Under the pieces are notes generated by a model. That model did not search any database. It saw only the letters and a program-made list of their open reading frames with translations, and had not been told where the DNA came from. 64,000 nucleotides of DNA from Pocillopora verrucosa (Eukaryota; Cnidaria; Anthozoa; Scleractinia; Pocilloporidae): positions 22,731,904-22,795,903 of the forward strand of contig NC_089312.1 of the NCBI RefSeq assembly GCF_036669915.1, written 5' to 3'. This document shows, piece by piece, positions 33,456-44,415 of this stretch (position 1 is its first letter; each line of letters opens with the position of its first letter). A program made the translations under genes and the position numbers.

Positions 33456-35025
33456 GCAGATACTTTTGGCAAATTTTTGTAAATAAGGGGGAAGCTTAAC
33501 CCATGATCCTGAGAAGAATTTCGTCTAAAAGATTCAGAGAAGGGAATAACACGTATCTTTTCTCTCCATTCTTTTTAACCCGGCAGACTGGAAGCGATAA
33601 AAAAATCAAACGGCCGATGGTCTCAGGTTCAGGAGGCGGTAGTGGATGAGAGGCAGAAAGGGAGGGGGATAGCTGGTGTCTAGTGGGCTATTTGCTAATG
33701 AGTGGAAGAACGAAATGTGACGGTCATTTCTCAACGTAAAGATCATTTGGAATTCATCTTCGCTCGTAAAGGTATCTTATAATGACTGGTGCACTGGTTT
33801 CATCGGTTTAGTTAATTCGCCGGGAATCACCCGCTAGCTACTTAATTGGGGATTAGTAATGTCATGTCAACGAGTGAAATCAGGAACTTACGAGCTAACG
33901 TTGCCAAGCAGGACCCCGTTTCTCAAAAGTCTCGGACAAATTTTATCAAGAAACCAGGACCTTTGACAAATTAAACGGGCCCATAAAAGCCTTTTTTCAA
34001 GTGAAGCCTTAATGATAGTACAAAAGCTATTTAAGCCTTATACTGAATTGAGAAAGTGAGACCACCATTGCGTTAAACGTTATGGCCGATTTTACCTGAC
34101 CCAAAGTACGATATGGTGCTCATTTTGAGTGCAGTCGCTTTTCACCAAATCCTCTACTCTTCAATTTTTAATTCAAACTTGGTCGTCATTATGTTTGTTT
34201 ACTTAGTTAGGCTTGAATCATACTTGAAAATAAAGATTTTATATTTCACGTGGTTAAATAAAAAAAAAAGGCTCAAAATCATTATTCGGCTCAAAGAAAC
34301 CTTTTGTTTGTTGCACCTATTTCCATTTGCCGCAGTCGCTAAAATTTGCAGTGAGATTTCAGCAATGTACAAAAATGTAACACAATTGTACATCTTCATT
34401 CGGTTTTGATTTACAACCTTTGTTGTTTGGACTGCGATTAACATATCTAAATCTGCATGCAAAGCACGCTTTGAAGCATAGCCATGCGCTAGATCTATCA
34501 CATCGAGGACCAGCCAGAGATATTTGCACTTTTTGCCGGGCTGAACAACTTATTGTGGTTTCTTCTTCTTTTTTTATTTTAATTTGAAGGCAGTCAAGGA
34601 TTAATTGTGCATATTGACATGAGGGCTTAAAAGGAACTGGGAGAATCAGGGAAAAACATTCACTTTTGAGTTGAAGATGCTTCCACGCCGGCTGGTGAGT
34701 TTAAGAATCAAAAACCCAAAAACGTGTAGCTTAATTATGTTAGTTTTGCCCTAGATTCTAAGATAGGTATTTCACTCATGTAACCTCAAAATGTGTAGAT
34801 ATGATTGCGAGTTAGGGTTACTTAAATTGTTCAACTGTTGCCTTTTCGACAGTTGTTGTTGTCACATAATCATTAGTGTCTGTCTTGACATGTTGGTAAA
34901 CGTTTGCTCAGTCAAAGTCAGCAAAATTTCAATCGCTCTGACGAAGGGCTTACGCTCGAAACGTCAGCTTTTTTACACTTTACGGTGGCCAATTTACGTT
35001 TTCAACTCAGTTGTTAACACTAAAT

Positions 35026-35067
<42 letters not shown>

Positions 35068-36067
35068 TCCTTTATTCAAAGTCAGCAAAGTTGTGTAGGA
35101 AACTTTGGGAATGCTTACACCACGTTCGCACCCAGTGATTTAATATGTGATCCCACTACCGTAACCGTGTAAAAGGATCAAACCATACCTTTTCGCATCC
35201 CCTTTTGAGAAAGGGAGTAACACATCAGAATGACGCAAGAAAACGCGTGACTCAGCTAAAATGAAATAAAAACGAAGGGTAGACGGAAAGCAAGGGCGTG
35301 TTATTTTCATAATGTGAAGTCGTGCTTGTGATAGCATATCCTTCTTTACAATGGAAAACAGGCCGAGACCAGGATCCTCCCGTGGGAAAAGTACTTGGAC
35401 TCCAAATATCCGATTGTAAAAATGTTCATAATCATACATACATAATCATAACGTCATGATATTAGCCTACCAAGAGAAATCTTCCATTTTGCTGATATCG
35501 AAAAGATTGAGGCAACGTGACTTGTAATCACATCAGGATTCTCGCGCCATTCCCCAATTTGAAAGTGTTAAAGTTGTTCCAATGTAAGACTATGACTCCA
35601 AACAATTCAGAACTCATCAAAAATGCAGAACATCAAATTTTACGCTGCCGATAAGTGTTATTTCAGTCCATTTATAATCGAATCAAATCGCTCCTTCAGA
35701 ATGTTTTCCTAACAACTTCACGTGGGTCAAGTATGATAAAAACGGTTTATTTGAAATGATCTTTTAATGAGGCTTACTTTTCATATTGTTTGCTCAAGGA
35801 GCTTTGAGAAAAAAAATAAACATGATTAAGGGGAAAGGAGAACCTAAACGCAGTAAAATTAACTATAAATCAACTTCTCTCAGTCCTTGAGTAATGTGGG
35901 AAGATAATCCAAATATCCGATAACATGCAAACGAATTTGCCCCTAAATCTTATTAATTTGATTCTAATTGTACAAGTACATACATATTTCCTGCTAAACG
36001 ACGTTTGTTGACAACGATTGAAACACAAGGGAATGAAATGCTAATTTCGCCTACCGCTTTCAAATGT
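33456..36067. other. spacer with one short retroelement insertion
   Basis: No gene is supported. It contains the 150-base insertion with a target-site duplication at 34912-35089. Frames such as 34791-35138 and 35140-35439 have no recognisable domain; the first runs through the insertion. Confidence 0.5.
34912..35089. mobile_element. short retroelement-tail repeat (cgaaacgt family), copy 2, with 14-bp target-site duplication
   Basis: The insert 34926-35075 (tcgctctgacgaagggcttacgctcgaaacgtcagc ... in pieces) is bounded by exact 14-base direct repeats tcaaagtcagcaaa at 34912-34925 and 35076-35089. Landmarks shared with copies 1 and 3: gctcgaaacgtcagc, ttacggtggccaattta, acgcagcaccac, tttctttagaaa. 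The flanking duplication shows it moved as a unit of about 150 bases, most simply a 5'-truncated Penelope-like element. It is a fragment with no coding capacity. Confidence 0.75.
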
Positions 36068-36949
36068 TCATGCCTTTGTTGAAAGACTTGTGGATCGCCT
36101 GACTGCTGAAGTTGATCTCCATTTGCAGAATGTTTTCTTGAGCTCTCTTTTTATGTCACGTTTATACAAGGCATAGGCGATCGGGTTTGCTGCCGAGTTT
36201 GTTACGACCAGAAAAAACACAGCTCTGCGCAGATCCTTTGTTAACTCGCAGAACTTGGTAAAATGACATAAAGAGCTGTACACTTCAAGCGCGTAGCATG
36301 CAATAAAAATAGCCACAACTGTTGCAATTACACGCGCCGATGAAACCCCCTTTTGATCTTTATGATTCGGCTGGTTATGTTGCAATTGATTATTCATCTT
36401 CGCAAGTTGTCGACAGTGTCTCTTTGCAGTTATTATTATTTTTGAGGTTACAGTCAGAAGTAAAACACATGGAATGAACTCGAACATGGAGGTCCACACG
36501 ACGACAGTGATGTTGACGTTTATAGTACAACCACAGAGACTGGTGCAGAGCGCAGGGACAAAATACGAAAACAACGGCACACACCACGAGAAGGCGACCA
36601 GATATCGAGCCCGCCTCGTTGTCATCAATGACATGTAGGTTAGAGGCCGTACAATGGCCAAGTAGCGGTCGATAGTCATCGCGCATAGATTAATATTCGA
36701 AGAGTAAATCATCAGCACGGCAATATCATCGGCGATTTGATTTCTGCAGTTTGATGCATTTAAACTGCATATGAATTGCACTGGAAAACAACAAGCACCT
36801 ACACCGAAATCCGCAAAGGCTAGAGACAGTACGAAGTGGTTTGGGACGTTTCTGAGTCTGGGCCTCGCGCAAATCAGATAAATCACCGCTCCATTTCCAA
36901 AAATAGCAAATACTGAAGGAATCCAGCCAAGAATCCAGTACCAATTCAT
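36068..36949 (-). CDS. class A GPCR, group A member 4
   Basis: Intronless, 293 aa. GNGAVIYLI in TM1, SLAFADF, DRY 94-96 with LAIVRPLTY, QLQHN 188-192 (a weaker form of the loop 3 motif), C228-x5-C234 near ECL3, NPIAY 255-259, and a C-tail rich in Ser/Thr/Arg that offers phosphorylation sites. Unlike most siblings it has three cysteines in ECL2 (CTSLCGCT) and a possible glycosylation site NVN-I-T there; even so, the usual TM3 cysteine position is Asn. Ligand unknown. Confidence 0.92.
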   Translation of the reverse strand: MNWYWILGWIPSVFAIFGNGAVIYLICARPRLRNVPNHFVLSLAFADFGVGACCFPVQFICSLNASNCRNQIADDIAVLMIYSSNINLCAMTIDRYLAIVRPLTYMSLMTTRRARYLVAFSWCVPLFSYFVPALCTSLCGCTINVNITVVVWTSMFEFIPCVLLLTVTSKIIITAKRHCRQLAKMNNQLQHNQPNHKDQKGVSSARVIATVVAIFIACYALEVYSSLCHFTKFCELTKDLRRAVFFLVVTNSAANPIAYALYKRDIKRELKKTFCKWRSTSAVRRSTSLSTKA

Positions 36950-39119
36950 TTCTGAATGTACACAAATGGTGTTGCTTTAAGATTATAATCGATATGAAAC
37001 GAAGATCAGGCGCTGGTGCAAGGAAGTTGACATAATCACATAATTTGCTGAAAGACCCCCTATCATGCAATTCTGAATGTGTCATCACTTGGCACTTCCC
37101 ATATGAAAGAATAATTCATTCATATCAAATCAATTTGTCGCCAGAGGAAAATTTTCATAAACCGATGAAACAGAAGAAGGAACAATGCGATAGCTCAAAC
37201 AATAAGTCTTTATACGGTCTTATCCACATATGACCGTATAAAGTAAAAGCGCTCTTCTCTATCAGAAGATTATCCCTCAAGCCTAAATTGTGTGCTTACA
37301 GAGATCTACAAATATTGGTTCATAATTTAAATCCGGCTGCTCATAAAACGATGCACGGCAGCCACATTAGAAGTTACTATGAATATCTTCACTAAAAATA
37401 TCGTTGACCTAGTTTTAATCTCATCCGCACTCAGGTCTAAGTGTTTGTAAAGTGGCTGGTAACTAATCATTCAGCCTAACAAAGACTTTTGGAAGGAGGA
37501 AAGAAAGTAACTTTTTAATCTTTTTTAGGTATTGCATTATCGGGTCGACTATTTTCATTACAAAAAGGGAAAGGTTATGAGGAAATTTTGTGACAGACTT
37601 AAATTTGATACGTGATCGGTTCAGCTTAAATTTAAAACACCAGTGGTTTCCCTAATCAGGATTTTGTGGGGATTAACCGCCCATATGTTATGTATAACCA
37701 ATTGTTAAAAAGAGAGGTTATATTTTTATTTCTTAAGTGAGGACTTCGACCAAGTAAACACGTCAGTTGCCAGATGAATTTCATTAACAGCTTAACCAAG
37801 TTATCTTGGGTTACCTTATGATTAATTTCATTACGGGTTAGGGTTTTGGGTGACTAAAACGCGACCGAGTCAGTAACCCTTCCCGGGGCTTGTAACCTTA
37901 CCAAAGGAGTGTCTCTTGCTTTTGTGTAACATGTAATAACTCTTAACAGTGGATGCTCATTTCTCGATTTATTTCAGTCTATCAAATGTGAAAGTTTTTC
38001 CGTGAGTGTTTGAGATATCTTTATTCTACAAATTAATTACTTATGTTCGTTTTCGTTCATGAGTTCCAAGCATATTTCCGACAATTTCCATCTCTGATAT
38101 TTACGCATGCTGCCTTTGTTAATTAAATTGGCTTTGCTTGATTAGCTTTCTTGCTTAAGGCTACAACATTCTTGCATTAGGCCTATGAAACCCTAGCAGA
38201 ACGAAGATTTGTTAAAAATTCTTAGCAAGAGAACTAGCGTAAAGATTCTCAAGACATTTTATATGATAAAACGCTACTAGCAAATAAACGAAAATCTCCT
38301 TCGATAATTTTTCTGTCTTTTCCTTCATTGTTTTCACTTATCATCATCTAATCCAGAGTCAGGCCAGCTGAAAAAACGAAAGAGTTAAATTTCACTCCCT
38401 ATATCCCATTAGTAATTCTCCTTTCTTTCTGTCATACAATTCCAATGATGTTATCTCAGAGGATTTGGTTTTGGATCAACCAATCATCCCCTTACTGACA
38501 TTTTTCTTTTTTCTGGTCACTTTTCTGCTCGTTAATGTATAAATATGGTCACTCGGGCGAGTAAAAGGGCCAAAGCTACCCGACTTAGTCGAACCGTTCT
38601 GAGACAGAGCTGTCGAACTCTACCAGTAAGTTAATATATACAAAATAGAGTTCAATGCAGCTGCTAATCGATTATTTTTCTCAGTTTTCTATTTTCTACT
38701 CTCACCTGTCCATTTCATATCTTAGAACGTCGTCAGCCCTAGAATCTAATGTCACTTTATTCAAAGCCATTAGTAATATGGTCTTTTCGGCATTTATATG
38801 ATTGGTCTGCTTCAAAGTAAATAATGAACCATAACGTATGCAGGCAACTGAACTTTTTCTTTCCAGATAAAGAGATAAGGGTTGTTTAAAACAACACAAA
38901 AGTTTCTGTGGACCACGCTAAGGCTTGATTTAGGACGCAAAAAAGTTTTGCTCCGTTCACGAAGAAATAATTAACATCCGGCTTTGTTTCTGTGCTCGCT
39001 AACTGATCAAAGAAATTGAAGATATCGAAACCAGCTGCTGTTTCAGTCAGATCAAGGCATGTTCTTCTTCCCTCTCTGTTTCCTTCATGTGATTAGCAAA
39101 GACATCGTCCAAGTCCTGC
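36950..39119. other. spacer between group A member 4 and the group B pair
   Basis: No gene supported over 2.2 kb. A decayed minus-orientation copy of the TTAA/CCC MITE lies at about 38375-38520. The rest is AT-rich unique-looking sequence. Confidence 0.5.
38375..38520. mobile_element. third, reversed copy of the TTAA/CCC MITE family
   Basis: The reverse complement follows the 4954-5165 element (aaggggatgattggttgatccaa, accaaatcctc, ggagaattactaatggga, then a degraded gttaaa end). Only one terminal side is preserved. Confidence 0.55.
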
Positions 39120-39998
39120 CTAGTGTTTCCAGAACATCAAGATTTTTAAAGCATCTCTAAATTCTCTTTTTCTAACAGCATATATCCATGGATTGATAGC
39201 TGCATTGGAGTAGGCGAAAAACAGCGCCCATGTTCCCCAGGATTCGAGTGTTTTCTTCGTTTGGCACGGAGCATTCTTCCCTGAAACAACCTCATGGATG
39301 GAAAAAGCCAGAGCAGGCAAGGTTGTCATGTAGAATACGCCAATAACAACTGCAGTCGTTAAAGACGCCTTTCTGTTGTGCGTTTGGTTTGTTGATCCCG
39401 AACCGGCTTGCAGCTGTTCATTGGCTCTCGGGTGACGATATGTTTCCTTAAATATACAGACATAGCAGTACGAAATAACAATTCCCGGCATAAAGAACAC
39501 TGCAAAAACGGCCACAAACCAGTAGGTATCCTCATGAATGGCGAAACAAAGGCAAGCGGTGATGCCTGACAGAACCCACACCGACGCTACCGCGTACTGA
39601 AAACGTCGAACGGTTACTATTTCGTTATAGCGTAAAGGCAAGATAACACCAACATATCTTTCTAAGCTGAGAGTGCACAAATTATACGTCGAAATCCCGA
39701 CGAAAAAAAAGTAAAAGCAGCGCACAGCAAAACTTAATGGGTCCTCCTCGTCGGCGACTTTTAGAAGAGACCGTGCTATCCAAAGTGGAAGGGCGACAAT
39801 TCCGACAAGGAAATCACCAACTGCTAGAGAAGCAATGAAATAATATGTGACAAAATGGAGTGATCTTTTCTTGAAGATTGCAAGGATTGTTAATGCGTTT
39901 GTTGTAGAAGCGATAAAGGAGATAAAAAGACCCAGAAAAGTCGTCAATACAATGTTCCATCCCTCTGTTGGTAAGGCCTGGCACGCTTGGTCGGCCAT
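39120..39998 (-). CDS. class A GPCR, group B member 1
   Basis: Intronless, 292 aa from the chosen start MADQACQALP. A 23-codon longer in-frame start exists at 40067, but the inner ATG aligns with MADELSLTLP of the neighbouring paralogue. TM1 has N34 (STTNALTIL), TM2 SLAVGDFLVG with D62, ERY 113-115 (YVGVILPLRY), NPWIY 269-273, then RKREFRDALKIL. TM6 lacks CWxP (it has TTLPALAF). The second extracellular loop is short, acidic and has no cysteine (IHEDTYW). It is clearly a different subfamily from group A: no QLRFN and no C-x5-C. It is one of a tandem pair with the gene at 41920-42804. The ligand cannot be assigned; the conserved TM3 aspartate of amine receptors is absent (Tyr by position count). 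Confidence 0.92.
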   Translation of the reverse strand: MADQACQALPTEGWNIVLTTFLGLFISFIASTTNALTILAIFKKRSLHFVTYYFIASLAVGDFLVGIVALPLWIARSLLKVADEEDPLSFAVRCFYFFFVGISTYNLCTLSLERYVGVILPLRYNEIVTVRRFQYAVASVWVLSGITACLCFAIHEDTYWFVAVFAVFFMPGIVISYCYVCIFKETYRHPRANEQLQAGSGSTNQTHNRKASLTTAVVIGVFYMTTLPALAFSIHEVVSGKNAPCQTKKTLESWGTWALFFAYSNAAINPWIYAVRKREFRDALKILMFWKH

Positions 39999-41919
39999 TC
40001 CTTTCTTCTGTTGACGACGATGGCCAAAGTATGCCGTTAATTTTATTCTGCCACGTTTGACATCCAACGCAAAACTTCACTAAAGATTAAAGATATTGAG
40101 TTCCAGCTGTCAATAACGGGCCATGTGGCTATACATACCCATGAAAACGAGTCTGATTCAAAGGACTTGTTTTGGACTCATAGATAGATATATGTTATCA
40201 ATAGCTTTTGCAGCGTGAATTATCATTTAAAGGATGTCAACGCTAAATTTATTTTATTCCCTGTAATGAACATCTTAAAATAAGATTTTTCCCGTTTTCT
40301 GAAAGTTCCACATTATAATCTATATTTTAAGTATTAAACACAGTTCGAACTAATTACTGAACGGCAGGTAAGGAAATTTCAAAACATTTAAATACGATGC
40401 ATCAAAAAATAGTCAAAACGGTGCTTAGTTTATAAAAGCTCACATATCTTAAAAGAGAAGCTAGAGAAATGCTGGTGCTATTCTAACCAATCTTATGTTC
40501 ACTTTCAAAGTAACGTTATGGGCCCACCAGACATTATCATTATTTGTCAAAAACGTTCATTTTGTTTTTAGTTAGACTTCAATCAGTTTAGTGTAAAGGA
40601 TTAATCGTTAATGAAGGAAATTTTCATCACTGGCAGAAATGCAACTGTGCCAGCGAAAAGTCAAAAGTTCATTTTGAAGAAAAAGTATTGCAAGGAGCAG
40701 AATCTATTAAAACAATGGAAGGCAAATTTTCCAAAATCACAAGCAGTTGACTTAAGATGCAGAAAACGATACCGATATCGATGGATATGATTTCAGCTAA
40801 CTTCTCAAGGGAAGAATTGGAACTCTTGAAGAAATTCTCTATGTTACTGCATACCACTTGGCCTATGAAACTGAAGGTCTGTTTTGCTATGGAAACGAGC
40901 TCTAGCAATTTTTAAAGACCGTATGACTATCAGCATGGATCCAATATTTTTTTGTGTTTGCTTACCAAACAATCAACAAAGTTTACTAAGGCTTTTATCC
41001 TCAGTCAGCCTGCGCCATGAAGCTGATTTCACAAAAGAAAACACGTACCATTTCTGCAGGCCAAGAACGTCGGAACAATGCTATAGGCCTTTTATAACAG
41101 TAGTTTTATATTTTCTCTAAAAACGTGGGGCACATTTGACTTAAAAGAAATTGCAGTCAATTAAATATCGATCAACGACCCTTGGAAAAGCCCTTTTCCT
41201 TTTTAAAGGACCCAATTTTCAAACTGTAGGCGAGATCGTTTGGACAAAGCAAGGAGATTAAATTGAATATTTTCAAACTGTAGGCGAGATCGTTTGGACA
41301 AAGGAAGGAGATTAAATTGAATATTTATGTCACCGCAGCTGTTTAAGATATTTTTTCTCTTTCAGCTTAAATGCAAATTTTACTTCTGAGATCTTCTGAC
41401 TCAGCCAGTTTCAATGAAGTCTTCACAGCTTTCTTTTTTATTTCAAAGCCATTACATATTTCAGTGCTTTATTAAATGTAATGGGTGAAGCTTTAAGAAC
41501 TCCAGAATGCCTAAGTTTTACTGATAAGCCAAGATCCGACAATTTAAGCTATTTATTTTTTTTCGGATTGAATTGTTTGTGTTATTTGCATATCAACATT
41601 TGCTGTTCAAGGAGGAATAACTAATTCTCGATGAAAACAAAAACAATTGACACCGAAAAATATACATCAGTACTTTTTTTGAAATCTACGTGAGTTGATT
41701 ATTCCAACAAAAAATTAAAACAAAATTCTGCTTCCGTGCGAAGTTTCCATTTTCGTGGAACATAGCCTCACTGTATTTCAATTTTTCTTAATCTTCACGG
41801 GGCTGTTTTTGTGGTCTTCCACGAAATTGAAAATTCCAAAACTTTTTTATTTGCTTTCCATCTTCATGATGAAAAAATAACTTACACAAACTGACCAGCC
41901 CATAATAACTTATGCATGC
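39999..41919. other. spacer between the group B receptor genes
   Basis: No gene is supported. A 54-base tandem duplication lies at 41216-41323. Frames near 40669-41120 are short and unremarkable. Confidence 0.5.
41216..41323. repeat. 54-base tandem duplication
   Basis: Two adjacent copies of a 54-base unit (starting ttttcaaactgtaggcgaga) differ at one position (aaagc versus aaagg). A recent local duplication between the two group B receptor genes. Confidence 0.9.
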
Positions 41920-42804
41920 CTAACACACGTAGTTCCAAATCTTCAACACCTTTAAAGCACCTTTAAATTCACTTTTCCGGGCAGCATAAACCCACGGATT
42001 AATGGCTGCATTCGAGAAGGCAGAAAAGAGCGCCCAAGTTCCCCAAGACTCGAATGATTTTTTCTGTTCACAAGACATTTGCTTTTGTGAGACCAGCTCA
42101 GCTATGGAAAAGGCCAAAGCTGGTAAGGCTGTCAAATAAAACACACTGATAACTATCGCAATGGTCAAGGACGCCTTTCTGTTGTGGATTTGATTCACTG
42201 GTGAAGGGAACCCGCTCTGCTGAGCAATAGCTCTTGACTGTCGGGACGCTTCTTTGAAAATGCAAACGTAACAGTAAGAAATGGTTATTCCCGGGAAAAA
42301 AAATAATGTAGATATGGCCACCAACCAGTAAGAATCTTCATCAATAACCAAACGAAGGCAGGCGATACTGCTTGAAAGAACCCATACGGTCGTTACTGCA
42401 TACTGAAGTCGTCTTCTGGTTGCAATGACGTTGTACCGCAAAGGCAAAACAACTCCGACGTATCTCTCTAAGCTGACTGTACACAAGTTATATGTTGATG
42501 TACCAACAGACAGAACATAAACGCAGTCTACAGCTACACTAAGGGGGTGTTCCTCGTCGGCGATTGATAACAAAGATCTTGTAATCCAAAGCGGAAGAGC
42601 AACGATTCCGACAAATAAATCACCAACTGCTAAGGAAGCTAGGCAGTAATATGTGATAGTATGAAGTGATGGCTTCTTATAGATTGCTGTGAGTATTAAT
42701 ACGTTTGTTGTAGACGCGATAATGGAGATCAACAGACCGAGAGTCGTGGTTAACACAATGTTCCACTTTGATGTAGGGAGCGTTAGACTTAATTCGTCGG
42801 CCAT
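41920..42804 (-). CDS. class A GPCR, group B member 2
   Basis: Intronless, 294 aa, closely similar along its whole length to the gene at 39120-39998 (shared WNIVLTT, GIVALPLWI, STYNLCT, LERYVGV, ESWGTWALF). ERY 113-115, NPWVY 269-273, C-tail RKSEFKGALKVLKIWNYVC. Same unusual absence of ECL2 cysteine and of a cysteine 25 residues before the ERY arginine. Head-to-tail with its paralogue, so a simple tandem duplication is likely. Plasma-membrane receptor; ligand unknown. Confidence 0.92.
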   Translation of the reverse strand: MADELSLTLPTSKWNIVLTTTLGLLISIIASTTNVLILTAIYKKPSLHTITYYCLASLAVGDLFVGIVALPLWITRSLLSIADEEHPLSVAVDCVYVLSVGTSTYNLCTVSLERYVGVVLPLRYNVIATRRRLQYAVTTVWVLSSSIACLRLVIDEDSYWLVAISTLFFFPGITISYCYVCIFKEASRQSRAIAQQSGFPSPVNQIHNRKASLTIAIVISVFYLTALPALAFSIAELVSQKQMSCEQKKSFESWGTWALFSAFSNAAINPWVYAARKSEFKGALKVLKIWNYVC

Positions 42805-43084
42805 GCTGTACTACTAGGCAAACAGATGTTTGCTTGTTAATTATGTGTGTAAATAATTTGACTGCAGATGGATTAAAAACATCGAAGGGTGGCTCTCTCG
42901 CGATCAGCAATTGCGTGTTACTGATTGTGAAAACTTTTTGCCCTGACCAAGGTAGCTTTTATAAAGGCGGCAGCTGCTTAGTTCCTAAAGAAACTACCAT
43001 GCTGCGTCAGCTGGTACGTAAGATATTTATATTTATAAAGATATTTATTTATATTTATATATAAAGATAATTATATATTTATGC

Positions 43085-43390
43085 AGCCTTAAAAATTATC
43101 CACGGCAGTTTATCTATCTTCATGATGAATTTGATAACCTTCACTATAAATAAAGGGGTAAGTTTCGAGCATTAGCTGCTGAAGGGCTAACGCTCGAAAC
43201 GTCAGCTTTTTTACCCTTTACGGTGGCTAATTACGTTTTCAAACCTGTTGTTAACACTAAATTACCTGCTATACTCTCCCACCGACGCAGCACCACTGCG
43301 TCGGTGGGAGAGTATAGTTTATTTATAACGTAGATCATCAAATTCATAATGATGAAGATAGATCAAATGCCGTGGAGAATTTTTAAGACT
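43085..43390. repeat. composite foldback enclosing a cgaaacgt-family repeat (copy 3)
   Basis: The outer arms 43085-43154 and 43318-43390 are imperfect reverse complements (ttaaaaattatccacggca ... / ... tgccgtggagaatttttaa). Inside lies the third retroelement-tail repeat (gggctaacgctcgaaacgtc near 43183, cggtggctaattacg). It ends in a perfect 22-base-pair stem (43269-43290 with 43296-43317; core ctctcccaccgacgcag) around a 5-base loop, cacca. The retroelement tail and its flank have been copied in inverse orientation. Confidence 0.8.
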
Positions 43391-44225
43391 GAACTTTTCA
43401 TCACAAAAGGTTGCCTGTCACATTTTAATTTCTTGACGAGTTAAATGATTTCAATAGATTGGGGCTGTTAGAACAATCGTTCTGCGATATATGCCGATAC
43501 ATTGTTCCAACTAAAATATTATTCAAATATCGTCGTTAAATGGCGATTAACGCGATAGTGGACGCCTATCGTTTACATTACTTTTATAGCAGTACTGTAT
43601 GCGTCTGGATAAACCTGAATTCAAAGAAGGTTCACGATGACTGTTAGTGAGAATTTTAGTACTAAGCAACTGATTTTGGGTAAAAAAGATTACCCGTTAA
43701 ATGGATAAAACGGTGAAGCCAATAGCAACAGTGGAAATGCCTTGGGGTTCTCACCGTTCATTGAACCAAATTAACATTTGAAAGGAGTGTCATTATGCAG
43801 TGTTGAACCAGACGACTTACATTTTGCAATGCATAAAGTTTTTCTTAAACCATGTAATTATGAACTGCCGCGTACACCTAAAATCTCCAATGTCGTGACA
43901 AACGTTTACGCAACTACAAAGGTGATCGCAGTAGAATATGCCATAACTTATTTGCTATTAACTTTACAATTTCAAAATAAAGTTAAGGTTCCTGTTGATC
44001 TTCAGGGGTGTCTTTCGGAAACTACTTAGTGCAAGCGTCGCTTTTGACGAAATCGTTAAGGTTAAGAAAAAGCAGAAAATAAAAAAGTATTAACATAGCT
44101 AGTAAATTTGTCTAATCAAATTCAATTGCGCGAGCGTGCTTCATATTCCTATTGTGCACACTCATGACGTCAGCAAACAAATCCCTCGCAAAAAAAAAAT
44201 TTCCATCGGGTTGAAAATGTTATAA

Positions 44226-44415
44226 AACAATTGGTTCATACATCAGCTGAGCGTTCATCGACATATGAAGCACTTGGGAAGTTTGGAGAGCATTCAAGAA
44301 GCTAGAGTTGCTCGAGGCGTAGCCGAGAGCAACTCTTACGCATCTTTCGTGCTCTCCAAACTTCCCGCGTGCTTCATATCTCGATGAACGCACGCTGACG
44401 TGTGAACCAATTGTT
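44226..44415. mobile_element. 190-base MITE-like foldback element
   Basis: It starts aacaattggttcatacatca and ends tgacgtgtgaaccaattgtt. The arms stay complementary for most of the length (gcgttcatcga, tatgaagcac, gggaagtttggagagca). The centre contains its own palindrome, gagttgctcgaggcg/tagccgagagcaactc. Non-coding. Target-site duplication not resolved. Confidence 0.75.

Noticed and set aside
39999-40067. N-terminal 23-residue extension of group B member 1
   Set aside because: The inner ATG aligns exactly with the paralogue's start (MAD...), and the extension is basic and unlike a receptor N-terminus.
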